From positions 310,001-374,000 of the forward strand of contig QJNS01000040.1 in NCBI GenBank assembly GCA_004154925.1: a stretch of DNA of 64,000 nucleotides, in the 5' to 3' direction. This stretch comes from Monosporascus cannonballus. Its lineage: Eukaryota > Ascomycota > Sordariomycetes > Xylariales. Positions 1 to 12,462 of the stretch are shown piece after piece (positions within the stretch are counted from its first letter, which is position 1; every line of letters begins with the position of its first letter). Made by a program: the position numbers and the translations under genes. Under the pieces are notes generated by a model. It was not told where the DNA came from. It saw only the letters and a list, made by a program, of their open reading frames with translations, and ran no database searches.

Positions 1-503
1 AATCGTTAATAAGGCGTTTACAAAAACAGGCGCGTATCTGCTGTAATACGAAAGTATTTTCGGCCTTTTCGACGAAATTATCCCCTTTTTTGCCGGCAGC
101 CGATTTTTGCGAAAAAAAAAACTTATAATACTTTTTAAACGGAATAAATAATAACGCTAATATTTTTTAAGATCAATAACTAATTCGCCTTTAGTTTTAA
201 AGGAAAATTCGAATACGGTTTTATAAAGTTTAACATATTTTAGGGCTTTATATTTGAAAACCTTAATTTTGGGATATATCTAATTAACGGTTAATTATTA
301 CTATTTAATCTAATATAAAAATTATTATTAATTTTTAAGTAATATCTTTATATTTCGAGCTTAATTATAAAAATCTCTAAATTTTTATCCTAGTTAAAAT
401 GTTTTGTTTCTTTTAATATAAGTTATATTTCAATCTGTTTTGAAAATAATTGTATTTATTTTTTATTTATTTTTTCGTTACGAAAATCCTTTATGCGTTT
501 AAC
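1..503. repeat. AT-rich RIP-mutated older repeat, left flank of A1
   Basis: AT-rich sequence with scattered surviving CpG and no usable reading frame. It is interrupted by the A1 retroelement at 503/504 and resumes after 5631, so it is older than A1. The first 120 bases are less AT-rich and look like remnants of retroelement coding sequence, but I cannot assign the family. Confidence 0.5.
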
Positions 504-709
504 TATAAAAATACAGCCCCTATAAGGATGAGGCTGGTAGCCGACCCGCTACCGATTAGCCACCGACCTATTTACTCATATAAATTTACTATCTAGCAGC
601 TAGTAGAAAACGCCAAATAGAAATAACTTAATACATTTATTTTTTAGAATTTACTTTACGACTGGTCGGAAATTACCTTATTTAGTTCGTAATTATTTGT
701 TATTTTATA
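504..709 (+). repeat. 5' LTR of A1 (206 bp)
   Basis: Direct repeat of 5421-5626 and homologous to the A2 LTRs. It begins TATAAAAATACAGCCCC, which corresponds to TGTAAGAATACAGCCC in A2. It keeps more C and G than the distal copy. Confidence 0.85.
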
Positions 710-3700
710 ATTTTTTTTATTTATTATAGAAAATAACGTAATAATAATTAAAAGTAAACTTTGCCAATTATAAAACGAATTTAAATTATTAGTCGAAAAA
801 ACCGTTAATTAGAATTTAACCGGTAAATAATTAATTATAATACGGAAATAAGTAAGGAAACTTAAAACAGAATTTTAACGGATAAAGGATTATAGTTTCC
901 GAAATCTCGAATTACTTTATATATATAATAAGAATATATTTTAATAACCGTTAACTAAACGATTAAAAAACGGCCATAATATAATAATTACATCCCGGAA
1001 CTTAAAATACAAAAATATTAAATTTTTTAATAATAATTAAATTGTTAAAATTATTTATTAATAAAACGAATAATATTTGAAATTATTCCGATAATTAATT
1101 AAATAATATATAATAATATAATTAAAAAATAAAGATTTATAAATTAATTACGATATCGTTATAAAATTTTAAAAAAAATTAAATAAATATTATATTATAA
1201 TTATTTAAAGTTTTTCGAAAATACGTTAATTTAAAAAGAATTAAATTAAAATTATTATAAAAACTTAAATCGAAAAATTAAAACGAAATATTTTTTATTT
1301 ATATTTAATATGTTATAAATTATATAAATATTTTATTATAAATATTTAATAAATATACCGTATTATATTTAATTATTTTAATTATAAAATAAATTAAAAA
1401 TAAAAAATTTATAAATTTTTATTAAGAAAAATTATATAAATTTTAATTTTTTCGATAAAAAGTGTAAAAAATAATTTATCTTATTATAATAATTATACGA
1501 TAAATTATTATTAAATTTTTATATTAAATATAAATTCTTAATTTAAAAAATAAATTTTACGGTTATTATTAATCCGGAAAATAAATAAAATAATAAACGT
1601 TTTATTTTAATTATTTTTTAATAAAAATATTAATAAAAATAAATAATAATATTATAATATTTCGAAAAAAGATTTTTCAAAATAAATTAAAAATATTATA
1701 TAAAAATAATAAAAAACGTAAATATTTTTATATTTAATAAGTTAATAATTACCGATTTAATTTTAATCGAAATATATTAATAAATTTTAATATTTTTGGT
1801 TTTTATAAAAATGTAAATTATAATTTAATTAAAATATAAAATTTTTATAATTTCGATTATATAAAAATTAATTTTTAAAAATTAAATAAAATATTATAAT
1901 ATATAATAATAATTTAAAATAATTTATAAATATAAAATTAAAAAACCGGAATAAATATATAATAATTAAAATAAATTTATTATTTAAAAATATTATTTAA
2001 TATAAATATTTAAAAAAATATAATAATATAAATATAAATAAATATTTTAAATAAAAATTAATAAATATATTATTTTTAATTAATTATTTTTAATATTTTA
2101 AAATTTATTAATATTAATAATATATATATTAAATATTAAATAATTTATAAAATATTTATTAATATAATATATAATAATAAATTTAAAAATAAATTTAAAT
2201 AAATATATTTTATAATATATTATATTAAGAAAATATCCGATATTTTATTATTTAAATTAAAAAATATATTTAATATTTTGTTAAATATAATTTTATATTA
2301 ATAATTATATATATTATTATAAAAAATTTATAAATAAAATATTAAAAATATAATAATTATTAAAAATAAAATATATAATAAATTTAATTTTAAAAAATTA
2401 TACTTATTTAATATAATTTATTATAATTTAATAAAAATTTTTAATAAAATTAAATATATAATTTAAAAAATATATAAATATTAATAATATTAATATTTAA
2501 AAAAAATAATTTTTAATTATATATTAATTATAAAAAAATAAATTAAATTATAATATAAAATAATATTTTTTATTATTAATTTAAAAAATATTTATTATTA
2601 TATTAAAATTTAAAAATATTAATTAATAAAAATTAAAATATATAATTATATTATTTAATTTTTTAATATATTAATTATATTTTAAATTTAAATATAAAAA
2701 ATTTTAATTAAATTTATAAATTATATATAATATATTTTAATAATAAAAAATATATATAAAATATTTTATTAAATTTATAATTAATTATTATAATATTAAT
2801 TTTTTAAAAATATAAAAATATATTAAAAATTTATAATTAAAATTAAAATTAATTTATAATATTTTTTTTTTAAATATTTATTATTTATTATTTATATATT
2901 TATAAATTTATTAATAAATTTTAAAAAATTAAAAAATTTATAAAAATATTTTTTAATTATTAATTATTTTTAATATTAATATAAAATTAAAAATATTAAA
3001 ATTATAATAAATATTTAATATAAATATAAATAATATTAAAATTTAATTATATATTAATTATAAAAATTAAATTAAATTAAAAATATTAAAATATAAAATT
3101 ATAAATATTAATAATAATTTTAAAAATATATATTTATTATAAACTTTATTAATTATATATTTTTTAAATATATAATAAATATATTAATATATAATTTAAT
3201 ATTATTTAAAATATTAATATTTATTATAAATATATATAAAATATTTAAAAAAATAAATATTTTTATAAAAATAATATAAAATTTATTTATTTAAAAATTT
3301 TATTATATAATTATAAAAATTTTTAAAATATAATAATTAAAAAATATATATTAAATTTATTATTTATAAATTATAATAATTATAAATTATAATTATATTA
3401 AAATATAATAATATTTTAATAAAATATTTTAAATTATAAATTATAAATTTATAATATTATTATAAAATATTTTGTAAATATAAATAATAAATTTATTATA
3501 TAATAATTAAATAATAAAATATATAAAAAATATTTATATATTAAAATAAATAAATAAAAAATATTATTAAAAAATATTAAATAATATTTAAATTATTAAA
3601 TAAAATTATATTATATTAAAAATTATTTAAAAATTATTATAATTTTTATTATTTTTTAATTATTTTTTAAATTATATTTTTAAATTTTATATAAAATTTT

Positions 3701-5204
3701 ATAAAATTTAAAATTTAAATAATATATAATATAATATATATTTATTAATTATTAATAATTTTATATAATAATTAAATTTAAATTATATATATTAATAAAA
3801 ATTATTAATAATAAAAATAATTTTTTAATATATTAATATAAAATAATAAATATTAATAATTAAATATTTATAAATTAATAAATAAAAAAAAATTTATTTT
3901 TATAATTATATTAATAAATAATAAAATATATATTATTTAAAAATAATAAAATAATTTTTATAAAATTTAAAAAAATAAATATAAAAAAATTAAAAAATAT
4001 TTTTAAAAAATCCGAATTATTATATATTATATAATATATAAATATTAATAAAAAATAATAATAATTATAAAAAATATTTTATTTTTTAATATATATTTAT
4101 TAAATATTAATTAAAATTATAATATTATTAAATTTAATATAATTATTAAAAAATTTAATATTAAAAAATTTTATTTATTATTAAAATAATTATAAATAAT
4201 ATAAATATTTAATAAAATAAAAAATATATTTTATTAAATATAATATATATATTTTTAAATTTTTAAAATTTTATAAAATATTTAAATTTATATTTAAATA
4301 TTAAAAAAATTAAAATATTAATAAATAATATTTTTAAATTTTTAATAAATAATTATTATATTATATTTTAATTAAAATTTTTAAATAATATATAAATTTA
4401 TAAATTTTTATATTTAATATTTAATAAATATATTAAAAATAAATAAAATTTATAAAATAATAAAAATATTAAATATATTAATATAAATATATTAAAAATT
4501 AATTTAAAAAATTAATATATAATTTATTATTAATTATAAATAAATATATTAAATTAATTAAAATATTAAAAAATAAATAAAAAATATTTATAAATATAAA
4601 ATATAAAAATATAATAATTTTTAAAAATTATTTTATTTATAATAATATTTTAAAATTATATTTAATTAAATATTAATTACAAAATAATAAAACAAAATTA
4701 TAATATTTATTAAAAAATTAAATTTATAAATTTATAAATTAATTTATATTATTTTAATAAAATAATATTAATATTACGAAAAATATTAAATTAATATTTA
4801 ATTATAATTATATTAAAATATTTATATTAAATATTTATAATATAATTTTTTAAAATTTAATAATTAATTTTGAATTATTAATATTAAATTAAAAAATAAT
4901 TTAAATAATATTTTTAAAAATAATTAAAATATAAATAAAAATTAAATAATAATATTAATAATATTAAAATTAATTATTTATTATATAAAAATTATAATAA
5001 TAATTATTAATTATAATATAATTTATAATATTATATAATTTAAATATAATATAATTTATAATTCTTTATAATAAATTTAATATTTATTTTATTATTTATA
5101 TTAAAAAATATTATTAAAATAATTAAATAAAATAAAATTAAAAATTAATTATAATAAATATTTAAATAAAATATAATTAATTACGTAATATAATACGTAT
5201 TATA

Positions 5205-5335
5205 TATAATAATAATTATTTATAATATAATATAACGATAATTTATTTATAATAATTATTATTTATAATATAACATAACGATAAATTATTTATAATAATA
5301 ATTATTTATAATATAATATAACGATAAATTATTTA
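5205..5335 (+). repeat. Tandem repeat of about 43 bp, three copies, in A1
   Basis: Three successive near-identical units contain TTTATAATATAATATAACGATAA-like cores followed by ATTTATAATAAT. The matching place in A2 (about 32530-32580) has only one such unit, so the array expanded in A1 or contracted in A2. It lies just upstream of the 3' LTR. Confidence 0.6.
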
Positions 5336-5420
5336 TAAATATAAGTAAATAATTTTACGAAATATTTTATAATTAATTAATAATATTATTATTAAAAAGT
5401 AATAATTTTAAAAAATTAAT

Positions 5421-5626
5421 TATAAAAATATAATTTTTATAAAAATAAAATTAATAACTAATTAATTATCGATTAATTATTAACTTATTTATTAATATAA
5501 ATTTATTATTTAGCAATTAATACGAAATACTAGATAAAAATAACTTAATATATTTATTTTTTAGAATTTACTTTATGATTAATTGGAAATTACCTTATTT
5601 AAATCGCAGTTATTTATTATTTTTTA
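5421..5626 (+). repeat. 3' LTR of A1 (206 bp)
   Basis: Second copy of the A1 LTR, with C-to-T and G-to-A differences from the first. It is followed at once by the target duplication TTAAC (5627-5631). Confidence 0.85.
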
Positions 5627-5631
5627 TTAAC

Positions 5632-6170
5632 TTATTAATTACGTCTTAATAACCGTATTTTTTAATTCTTTAATTCGAAATATTAAAATCTTTTATTTAT
5701 TTAATTTTAATAAAATTTAAAAATATTATTCTTTTATATAGAATTTACGAATATTACGCCTATAATTAATTACTGTTTTCGGTTAGGTTCGGCTCTTAAT
5801 TTGTTTAGGAAAATTTAAAATCGATAAAAACTCTAATAATTTTAACGTAACGTTATTATATAGAAATAATAATTAATAAATTCGAAAAGTTTTTTACGTA
5901 AATTTACGTTAATAAAATAATAATTATATTAAAAATAAAATATCGTTTTTTTTGCAAAAATTTCGAGTTTTAAAAAATCTTAATTTTCGCCGTTAATTTG
6001 GTATAAGAAATTAAGCTATTTTATAAATATTCTTTAATATTTTTCGTCTTTCGAACGAATCGACATTTTTCTAATTAACATACCCTTGATTTCATTTCGA
6101 ATACGTTATATTCCGTTAAGTAAAAATGTTAACACCATATTTAACACTATATATATTAAGAAACGGTAAC
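5632..6170. repeat. AT-rich RIP-mutated repeat, right flank of A1
   Basis: Continuation of the older AT-rich sequence into which A1 inserted. It has many CpG and few CpA, as RIP leaves behind, and no coding potential. Composition changes sharply to balanced near 6170. Confidence 0.5.
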
Positions 6171-6344
6171 GATTCAGTTCATTACGAAGCAATAGGGCTA
6201 ATTGGAGCCGAAGCCCGTTCGTTAAAATCAGCCGACTAAAACGAAACTCAAAACAGTGGAGAAATCAGCATCAACAAGTTTATTAACGTCTTGCTGATTG
6301 ACAGGGCTGGCACGGGCCATAAATATCAGTTGTTGAAGTGTCCC

Positions 6345-6420
6345 GAACACCACCTAAGCTTTAAGTTCTACATTCTTTATCATGGGGTGCATTCTATTTT
6401 CGGATCCGACTGGCTGTTTA
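6345..6420 (+). repeat. Short dispersed repeat, copy 1
   Basis: About 75 bp that matches 13850-13915. Both contain TAAGCTTTAA, then a variable stretch, then TATTTTCGGATCCG(A/G)CTGGCT. The copies diverge but keep order and spacing. It is too short to classify; it could be the remnant of a small non-autonomous element. Confidence 0.5.
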
Positions 6421-6598
6421 CGTGGTTGCTGTTGTGAGGGGGCCCCTAGTCCCATAACTGCCTATCACATTAACATCTGCGCCCTACGGCGCTAACTTTA
6501 ATTTCCCCGAGAGTTATATTTAGTCATTCTTGTCACCTCGGATATACACCCCAAAAAGGGCCTTGCATACCGCTTATGCTCAGTGTCCGACCCTTTAG

Positions 6599-6901
6599 AT
6601 GGACGATCATGTACTGGATTGGGGGAGCTATGTGCTGGCGAACAACAAGTTGTTCGCCACAGACATGGGGACGGATGCGGTGCTATAGGGGCTGAGAGGC
6701 CATTTATGGCCGAAACTCAGCGCTTTCGTTGGTCTTCTGGGTATCGTCTTTGGCCTTATCTGGTCCACTAGAGGTCGTGCTGCTAATCCCCTGCCTCGTA
6801 CATACAATTCGTTGATGCTAGGATCTCCATTAACTCTTATGGATGTACAGAAGAGACTTTCTCAGGTCTTAATCAGATTAAAAACGCGTCCTGACTGCTG
6901 A
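6599..6901 (+). pseudogene. Unrecognised pseudogene fragment with one TAG
   Basis: A 100-codon frame runs from the ATG at 6599 to TGA at 6899-6901 with one interruption, TAG at 6686-6688. The product has an ordinary amino-acid mix and a hydrophobic segment (LSAFVGLLGIVFGLIW, roughly residues 40-55) that could span a membrane, followed by a basic turn. A CAG-to-TAG change at CpA would explain the stop. I do not recognise the family. The open frame on either side of a single stop suggests a recently broken gene or an exon of a larger one, and chance cannot be excluded. Confidence 0.4.
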
Positions 6902-7509
6902 GAGAAACACACTCCCATGAGTTGAAATCCCCTGTAATACCTGAAGGCGCCCAAGCAGTTCCAGCCAGCCGGTTCCTAACCCTCCAACCACAGCATACCT
7001 TGGCAACTACCTAGATTTTGGCTCTGCTAGGTTACACGCACACGGTTACCTGACCATGGGAAGAGAATTTCTCCACTTACGGCGATCACTGACAAGATGT
7101 GGATACGTAACGTGTTTTAACAGCAAACGATAATAAGATCGACATTCAGGGATTTGACAAAGGTTGTTACCCCGCAAGTGGTGGTGTCTCAGCCTTCTCT
7201 TCTATATTTGTCTCCCTTCCCCTCCCGCACCCCAAAATGAGGAAACCAATACGCAGAGTATGCACACCACAATCGCTAACACCTCAGCTCCTGCAGCGTG
7301 CGTCGTGAGTCACCCGTAGGGAGACGAAGCCAGAGGAGGCCAAGTCATCACAGAGTCCCCTCTCGTCCTTTGCTAACCCTCGCTTGCTACGGCCCAGCTT
7401 GCCCATGATTAAAGCTGCATCGCCTGCGCGTCCTATCGCAGGTGCCGTGTAACTGGTCCGACTATGACCAGCTGGAGCCTGCGGGAGGGGAGTTCTTCGA
7501 TTGGCTGTC
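6902..7509. other. No gene seen
   Basis: Balanced-composition sequence with no convincing frame, splice pattern or repeat. It may be degraded coding sequence. Confidence 0.5.
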
Positions 7510-8367
7510 TTAAAAGGGGGGAAGCCTCCTCCCGGCGTTGTACTGACGCCATGGACATGTGCGGCTTTGAGACTGGCCAGGCGGGATAGATGATCCGCTG
7601 CGCCTAGGATCTTCCAGGCAGATATGGAGATGACCTCGCGGACAGACGAAATGAGGAATCAGGACGGGCGTTCGGATGAGACTGGGGATTATCCGAGGCT
7701 CAGCATGGCGAAGGTGTTCGACTGCTTTGCCGTCTTTAGCAGCGTTAAAGGCTTTCTCAACACTTGCCTTGATGCTACGGAAAAGGCCATTGCTAGCACA
7801 AGTGTTGCTTGAAGTCATCGATGGCATGCTTGACCTCCGTCTATAGCTTCTCGTTATCTTCACATTCGAACTTAGCAGGCTTGAGAGCATCCTCAATCCC
7901 TAGGTCCTTCTTGTTCCCGCCAGTGGAGGTGCTGGTAGTAATGGCGAAGACGTCGTCATCCGTATCGGTCTCAGAATCAACCCCGGCAGCGGGTTTGCTC
8001 TTGATAGTCTTACGGCCCTCTTGAAATGCTTGCCACCGGTAGTGTGATGCTTGACAGTCTTGCGATGGACAGGCCGAATATGGACCTCCTCATTATCCTC
8101 GGCATCAGCATTATCAGCCTCAATCGACTTCTTGCTCCCATTGACCTCTGAGCGATGCCCGCGCTCCTCCCTCTCCGCGTTAAGTTGTCGCTCCGCCAAG
8201 TCCGTCATGTTTCATGTGGTGCTTGACGAGAGTCCTGCTAAGATTGACTGGATTGAACTGTGGGATGTGTTTGGTCCTCCGTACTTGTCAAGTTTCCCGA
8301 GAAAGTTGCAAGGCCTGGCGCGTGCAATGATGTGCTTAACCACCCCTGAACAGATTTGGTGGTGCAT
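7510..8367 (-). pseudogene. Unrecognised acidic/lysine-rich pseudogene
   Basis: On the minus strand a frame opens at a possible ATG near 8367 and runs through a TGA just upstream of the second methionine (about 8208-8216) to about 8030. The TGA is what CGA would give by C-to-T. The reading then continues only after frame changes to about 7510. The middle part is strongly charged, with Glu/Asp-rich and Lys/His-rich stretches (for example EADNADAEDNEE). I recognise no domain. It lies downstream of a gypsy pol relic on the same strand, so it could be part of that old element, but I see no retroelement motif in it. Confidence 0.4.
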
Positions 8368-8554
8368 TTTGAGAGAAGAAAGGAGCGAAGGAATTCCGTG
8401 GCAGCTGCACATATGAAGGCTTCTTTTTTCACGAGCTTCTCACTTGAGGAAGTCACGACAAATTCCCAAGCATTTCATACGGAAAATCCAAATCTTTGCC
8501 GAAACCAGATTAGAAAAAAGGAACAAATATCATACTTTCCATATCTCCCCCTAA

Positions 8555-9930
8555 ACTAGACAATAACGTAGTTGTCCATAGCTGGTTTATAAACCAACTT
8601 CTTGTTTGCGTCCTCTGCCTTCCAATTGATGGGATCTTTGGCTTCATATTCGTCGACTAACTCCGCGCACGCGAGCCGTAACTCTGTAGCTGCTTTCCAC
8701 TGGTCGCCTTTAGCTTCGTAGCCCTTCCATCTAACGAGATATTAGAGACTAGGACGCGCCTTGTGCCATTGAGCCTTGCGATCTACTATGAGACCCTGAC
8801 ATCACACACTGAAGCATTCGTTTCTGAAGAAGTGGAATTATCTGGTGGGCATCCAAGAGTCCCCAGCCAAGGGAGAGGGGTAGTGATGCCTACTTAAACA
8901 CATGGGAAAACAGCTCTAGATAAGAGAAAGCGATTACGAAGGTGGCTGTAGGTAGTCTCACTAGGGGTTGATCTAATGGAGCCAAGAGCTAGCTATTGAT
9001 CAGCCACTGATCCTTAGTTTCAACCAGTTGTTCGACTTCATATTCCTTTAAATCGTCGCCCATGACCACTGGCCCCGGCGGATGAAAAGTTCGGTTAAAT
9101 GGATCGGGGACCTGCTCGGGCATGTGAAGTCGGGCAATAGAAACCAATGGGCGAACTGTCAAGGTGCTAGGGAAGTTCTAAGAAATTAGACAGACGGTGA
9201 GGCTACGCTGCAATACAGAAGGAGGTTACGCTGCAAGGTTTAGCATGTAAAACATATAGGGTAGGTTCAATCAAGAATGGAGGAATTCTCAAGGTGTGTC
9301 GTAAGGTATAGGATTCGCTATATCAAAAGCTATGGACTTCCTGCAACTGCTTGGGGGATATTGGGCTCTACATATTGGTGAATAATCCTAGTATTACTCA
9401 AATCCTTCTAATTAATCCATTGTTTCCATTATTAATCAAGGGGTGGATGGTAAGAAAGCTATAACGACTACGACTTTTCCTAGCTTTTATCACCTCGAAT
9501 AGGGGTGGCCCCACTTTTCCCCTCCGATACCTAGAGAAGTTGAGTCTATACACAAACCCATGGCTGAGTTTTCGTATAATCTTAAACAACTCTGCTTTCG
9601 CTGGAGACCGCTTCTTTTTGGCTTGCCCGGCAAGTGATGGCCTTGCCCTAGTCGCAGATCAACGGTGTCCTCGATATCAAACAACGCCGGCGTATTGGTG
9701 ATATCGTAGCGTTGCTTAGCGATGATTCCGGCAATATCCACTAGCTCAGCTGCTTCGCGGGTATATTCGCCACGCAGGACGCTTGCTGTGTTAACAGATG
9801 TACTTTGTCCTTTATTCGCGGGCAAAATATTAATGACCAATCGTGGCTTGAATCCGACGACAGGTTCATTGGGTAACCTGCTTATGGTGACGGCTAAACT
9901 CTTGTTCAGTTAATGCTATTGTTGAGTTCT
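8555..9930 (-). mobile_element. Gypsy pol relic: integrase C-terminal region plus chromodomain, not RIP-mutated
   Basis: The minus strand from about 9890 encodes a fungal Ty3/gypsy integrase tail: GFKPRLVIN, then LPANKGQS, then a REAAELVDIAGIIAKQRYD helix and a DLRLGQGHHLPGKP strand region (9490-9890). After a frame change the segment FKIIRKLSHGFVYRLNF follows (to about 9530). Next come the linker NRTFHPPGPVVMGDD and a chromodomain start EYEVEQLVE (about 9010-9105). The rest of the chromodomain (YLVRWKGYEAKGDQW, then AELVDEYEAKDP) lies at 8560-8740. The two halves are split by about 220 bp of unrelated sequence (about 8790-9005). Frameshifts and stops make it dead, but base composition is balanced, unlike the RIP-erased gypsy copies in this window. 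Confidence 0.75.
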
Positions 9931-10064
9931 CAAAAGTGGACGCTCGTTTTCGTGGGCTGACCGCTGCTGTATTTGCCTGTCCGCTGTCCAAATATATACA
10001 TCCAACGTAGCTGGTCGTCGATGGCTGCAAACCCCACTTACGCAATCAACAACGCCCTTACAAG

Positions 10065-11607
10065 ATGGAGAGGCTCCCACAAGAAGTTCTGGCGAACACC
10101 GCCTCTTTCATCCCCAAGAAATTGAACTAGGGTACACTAGAGGAAGGCCAACTACGGTTATTCATTCGACGAACCATGGCGACCATATTACGCGCATGGC
10201 AGGCTACAATAAAAAGCTCACCTTCTAAGACCTGAACGTCCAGAGTACGGATTTAGTCACGTTCAATACCGCGTTTTCTACGATGCATCGTCGCCGCTTA
10301 CTAAGATCGCTCCGTTCCGAAGTTGTGCTGCCTAGCTACAGCGACACGGCCTGCGCCGAGTATGAGACAATCAGGACAGAAAGCGCAACGACAAGGTCAC
10401 CTGTGATGCAGTATCAGCTCTACTGCAGACACTATCAACCTGGCCCGCCAATGGGGCCTCAACGCTCGCCATCCGAATTTACTCGCCAATGGACAGCAGG
10501 AACTGAGGTACGGCGAAGTATAGAAGCGACCTGTCGGCCGTGGACGTGGGGACTCGTCGGGATCTCTTCGAGGAGCGTTATTGGTACTCCTACATAAACC
10601 TTTCCGGTGTAAATTGGTTGCAGATCACCGGTGTCCGTTCATTTGCCCCGTCGTGCGGTGCCCCGGCATCTCTCTCCAAGTAGCCTGCTTGCGCTCACCA
10701 CTAGATTTCCAAATCTCACGAGCGTCAAATATAAGCATGAGGAGCCGGGCATACTCTTGGCCCCTCACCGACAACTACGCTACGAGTTTGTGGAGTCTCC
10801 TGAGTCCCTCAGGCCTCCTCTAGAGACGAATGCACTGGACTTGGAGATCGGATCGCCCTGGTACGCCCACAACCAACGGCTCGAAACCTCACAGGCGCCA
10901 CCTCAAACAATCCTCTATGCACCGCCCCGCATGACTTGATTGGCAAAAGCAATCTCCAAAAGCTGTACTACCACGGCCAGAGCGACCCATCGTTCTTCTG
11001 GCCCCGGAGATTGACGGAGCCTGATTCAATTTGGACGTGCCTCAAGGACCTTCGCATCCTATTCTGGGTCCCAGCCCCTCGGGCCGGTGGTGCTTCCGGG
11101 GCTTCCCCGATGACGAATTCAACGAGCCCGCCAGCGACCATCCGCTGCCTCCCAGCACCCGGGGCCGTTCCACGCCCGGCTACGGCACTGCGGAGGAGAC
11201 GGAAGCCGCGCCGGCTTTCGCGCGCTCCATGCAACCGAGACCGACGAGGACGGGCTCGGCAACAGCTACAGGACTTCCGCCGGATCCCTAGCGATGAGGC
11301 CATGACCCCTACGCTGGAGGCCTTCACGCGCCGGCTGGCACACATGCGGTCCACTGAAGTCCGCGTACCTGGCCACGGGGGTCTGGGGGGGTGTGGCGGC
11401 TAGTTCGTATCGTATGGGTCGCCGGGACACGCGTGCAAGTTCGAGGAGTACCTGTAGGGGCCGGACGCGGAGCTGTCTCGGGCGTGTGTCCTATGGCATG
11501 TGAAGGATCGAAGGCCGGGAGAGGATCTGCTGGGATTGTTTCGCAACACTGGTAAAGAGACTTTTGGGGAAGAGGCAGCTATCGTTTTCGTGCCGTTCCT
11601 GTACTAA
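10065..11607 (+). pseudogene. F-box-like protein pseudogene, many frameshifts
   Basis: It begins at an ATG at 10065 with a typical fungal F-box start (MERLPQEVLANTASFIP) and can be followed, changing frame many times, to a TAA at 11605-11607 after VFVPFLY. Recognisable pieces in order are MHRRRLLRSLRSEVVLPSY (10283), YWYSYINLSGVNWLQITGV (about 10577-10635), LLALTTRFPNLTSVKYKHEE (about 10690), SDPSFFWPRRL (about 10985), RGFPDDEFNEPASDHPLPP (about 11096), DFRRIPSDEAMTP (about 11272) and LWHVKDRRPGEDLLGLF (about 11491). The layout is that of a large fungal F-box/leucine-rich family of substrate adaptors for SCF ubiquitin ligases; that assignment rests on pattern memory. Breaks are indels as well as stops (for example TAG after EEYL), so this is old decay and not RIP alone. 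Confidence 0.7.
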
Positions 11608-12462
11608 ACGATATATACTCTGCGATTAGGGGATTTTCTTTGATTCTGAGTCGCGTGTACCGCAGGAGTTTAGGACGGCGAAGTACAGTCGGGAGAGGAT
11701 GTCGGTAGCGCAAACAACGACTGGTAATTTCGAGGTTGGCGCCATGACCGAAACGGCAAGTCCACAACTGAGATGGATCTGACATGAGCACGAGGAAAAA
11801 GCGAGTCGGCCACCCAAAAGCACGCATGAGTATTTCACGGTAATCTCGACGAGCGTCTGAAAAGGGGTAGGTTTGTATACTGCGCCTCTCCAGTAGCGGC
11901 TATACAGGACCAACCTTGTGATGGTTGCCCATGTCGACTAGTCCGAGTTCCTCGGTCGTTCCAGGAGAGGTTCATTGAGCTAATGCCAGCAGCAGTTAAT
12001 CATGTTCCCCTGGCAATGGATTCCGAACCAGTAGATGGCCTTGTCCCGTGATAGTGCGATTGTACGTCTATAACTCTTGCATAAGACTATGCGATAACTT
12101 AGGTAGTCCTAGTGTTTGGATATTGGACCCCTGGCGAGAACTTCTGCAAGCAGACGTGACGTGCCCGCCATTCTCTGTTGCCTACTAGGATCGGCACGTA
12201 CATTCCAGGGCGCCCCTTGATCACCAATTCCTGTGGTCCGTAAAATATGTGGAGGAACGGCACGCGAAGTCCCGTCCTCGCAGGGCCGAGGTCGCTGCCA
12301 AGGACCAGTCCACTGTTCGAGTTCGAAGACTTTCCGTGTATTACTCTCCGAGTAAATACACATTCGATAGGCTCTTGGATTACGCAGCGTCTACATATTT
12401 TGTGACCTTTAAAACGTGGTACTCCACAAGACGAGACTTCGGCCCGGTTACCCAGTTATTCT
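11608..12462. other. No gene seen
   Basis: Balanced-composition sequence. Short frames occur on both strands but none shows a protein-like pattern or splice-compatible neighbours. The last part is the 3' flank of the minus-strand gene that ends at 12463. Confidence 0.5.

Larger units (their letters stand above)
504..5626 (+). mobile_element. LTR retrotransposon A1, gypsy type, RIP-saturated
   Basis: The element is bounded by two 206-bp direct repeats (504-709 and 5421-5626) and by an exact 5-bp target duplication TTAAC at 499-503 and 5627-5631. The LTRs and the first kilobase of interior align by eye with element A2 (25469-32876), whose reverse transcriptase and integrase are recognisable, so A1 belongs to the same gypsy family and orientation. 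A1 is 5123 bp against 7408 bp for A2, so about 2.3 kb of interior is missing. From about 1900 to 4900 it is almost only A and T, with nearly every C and G lost. No frame survives. This is the expected end state of repeated RIP. Confidence 0.85.
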
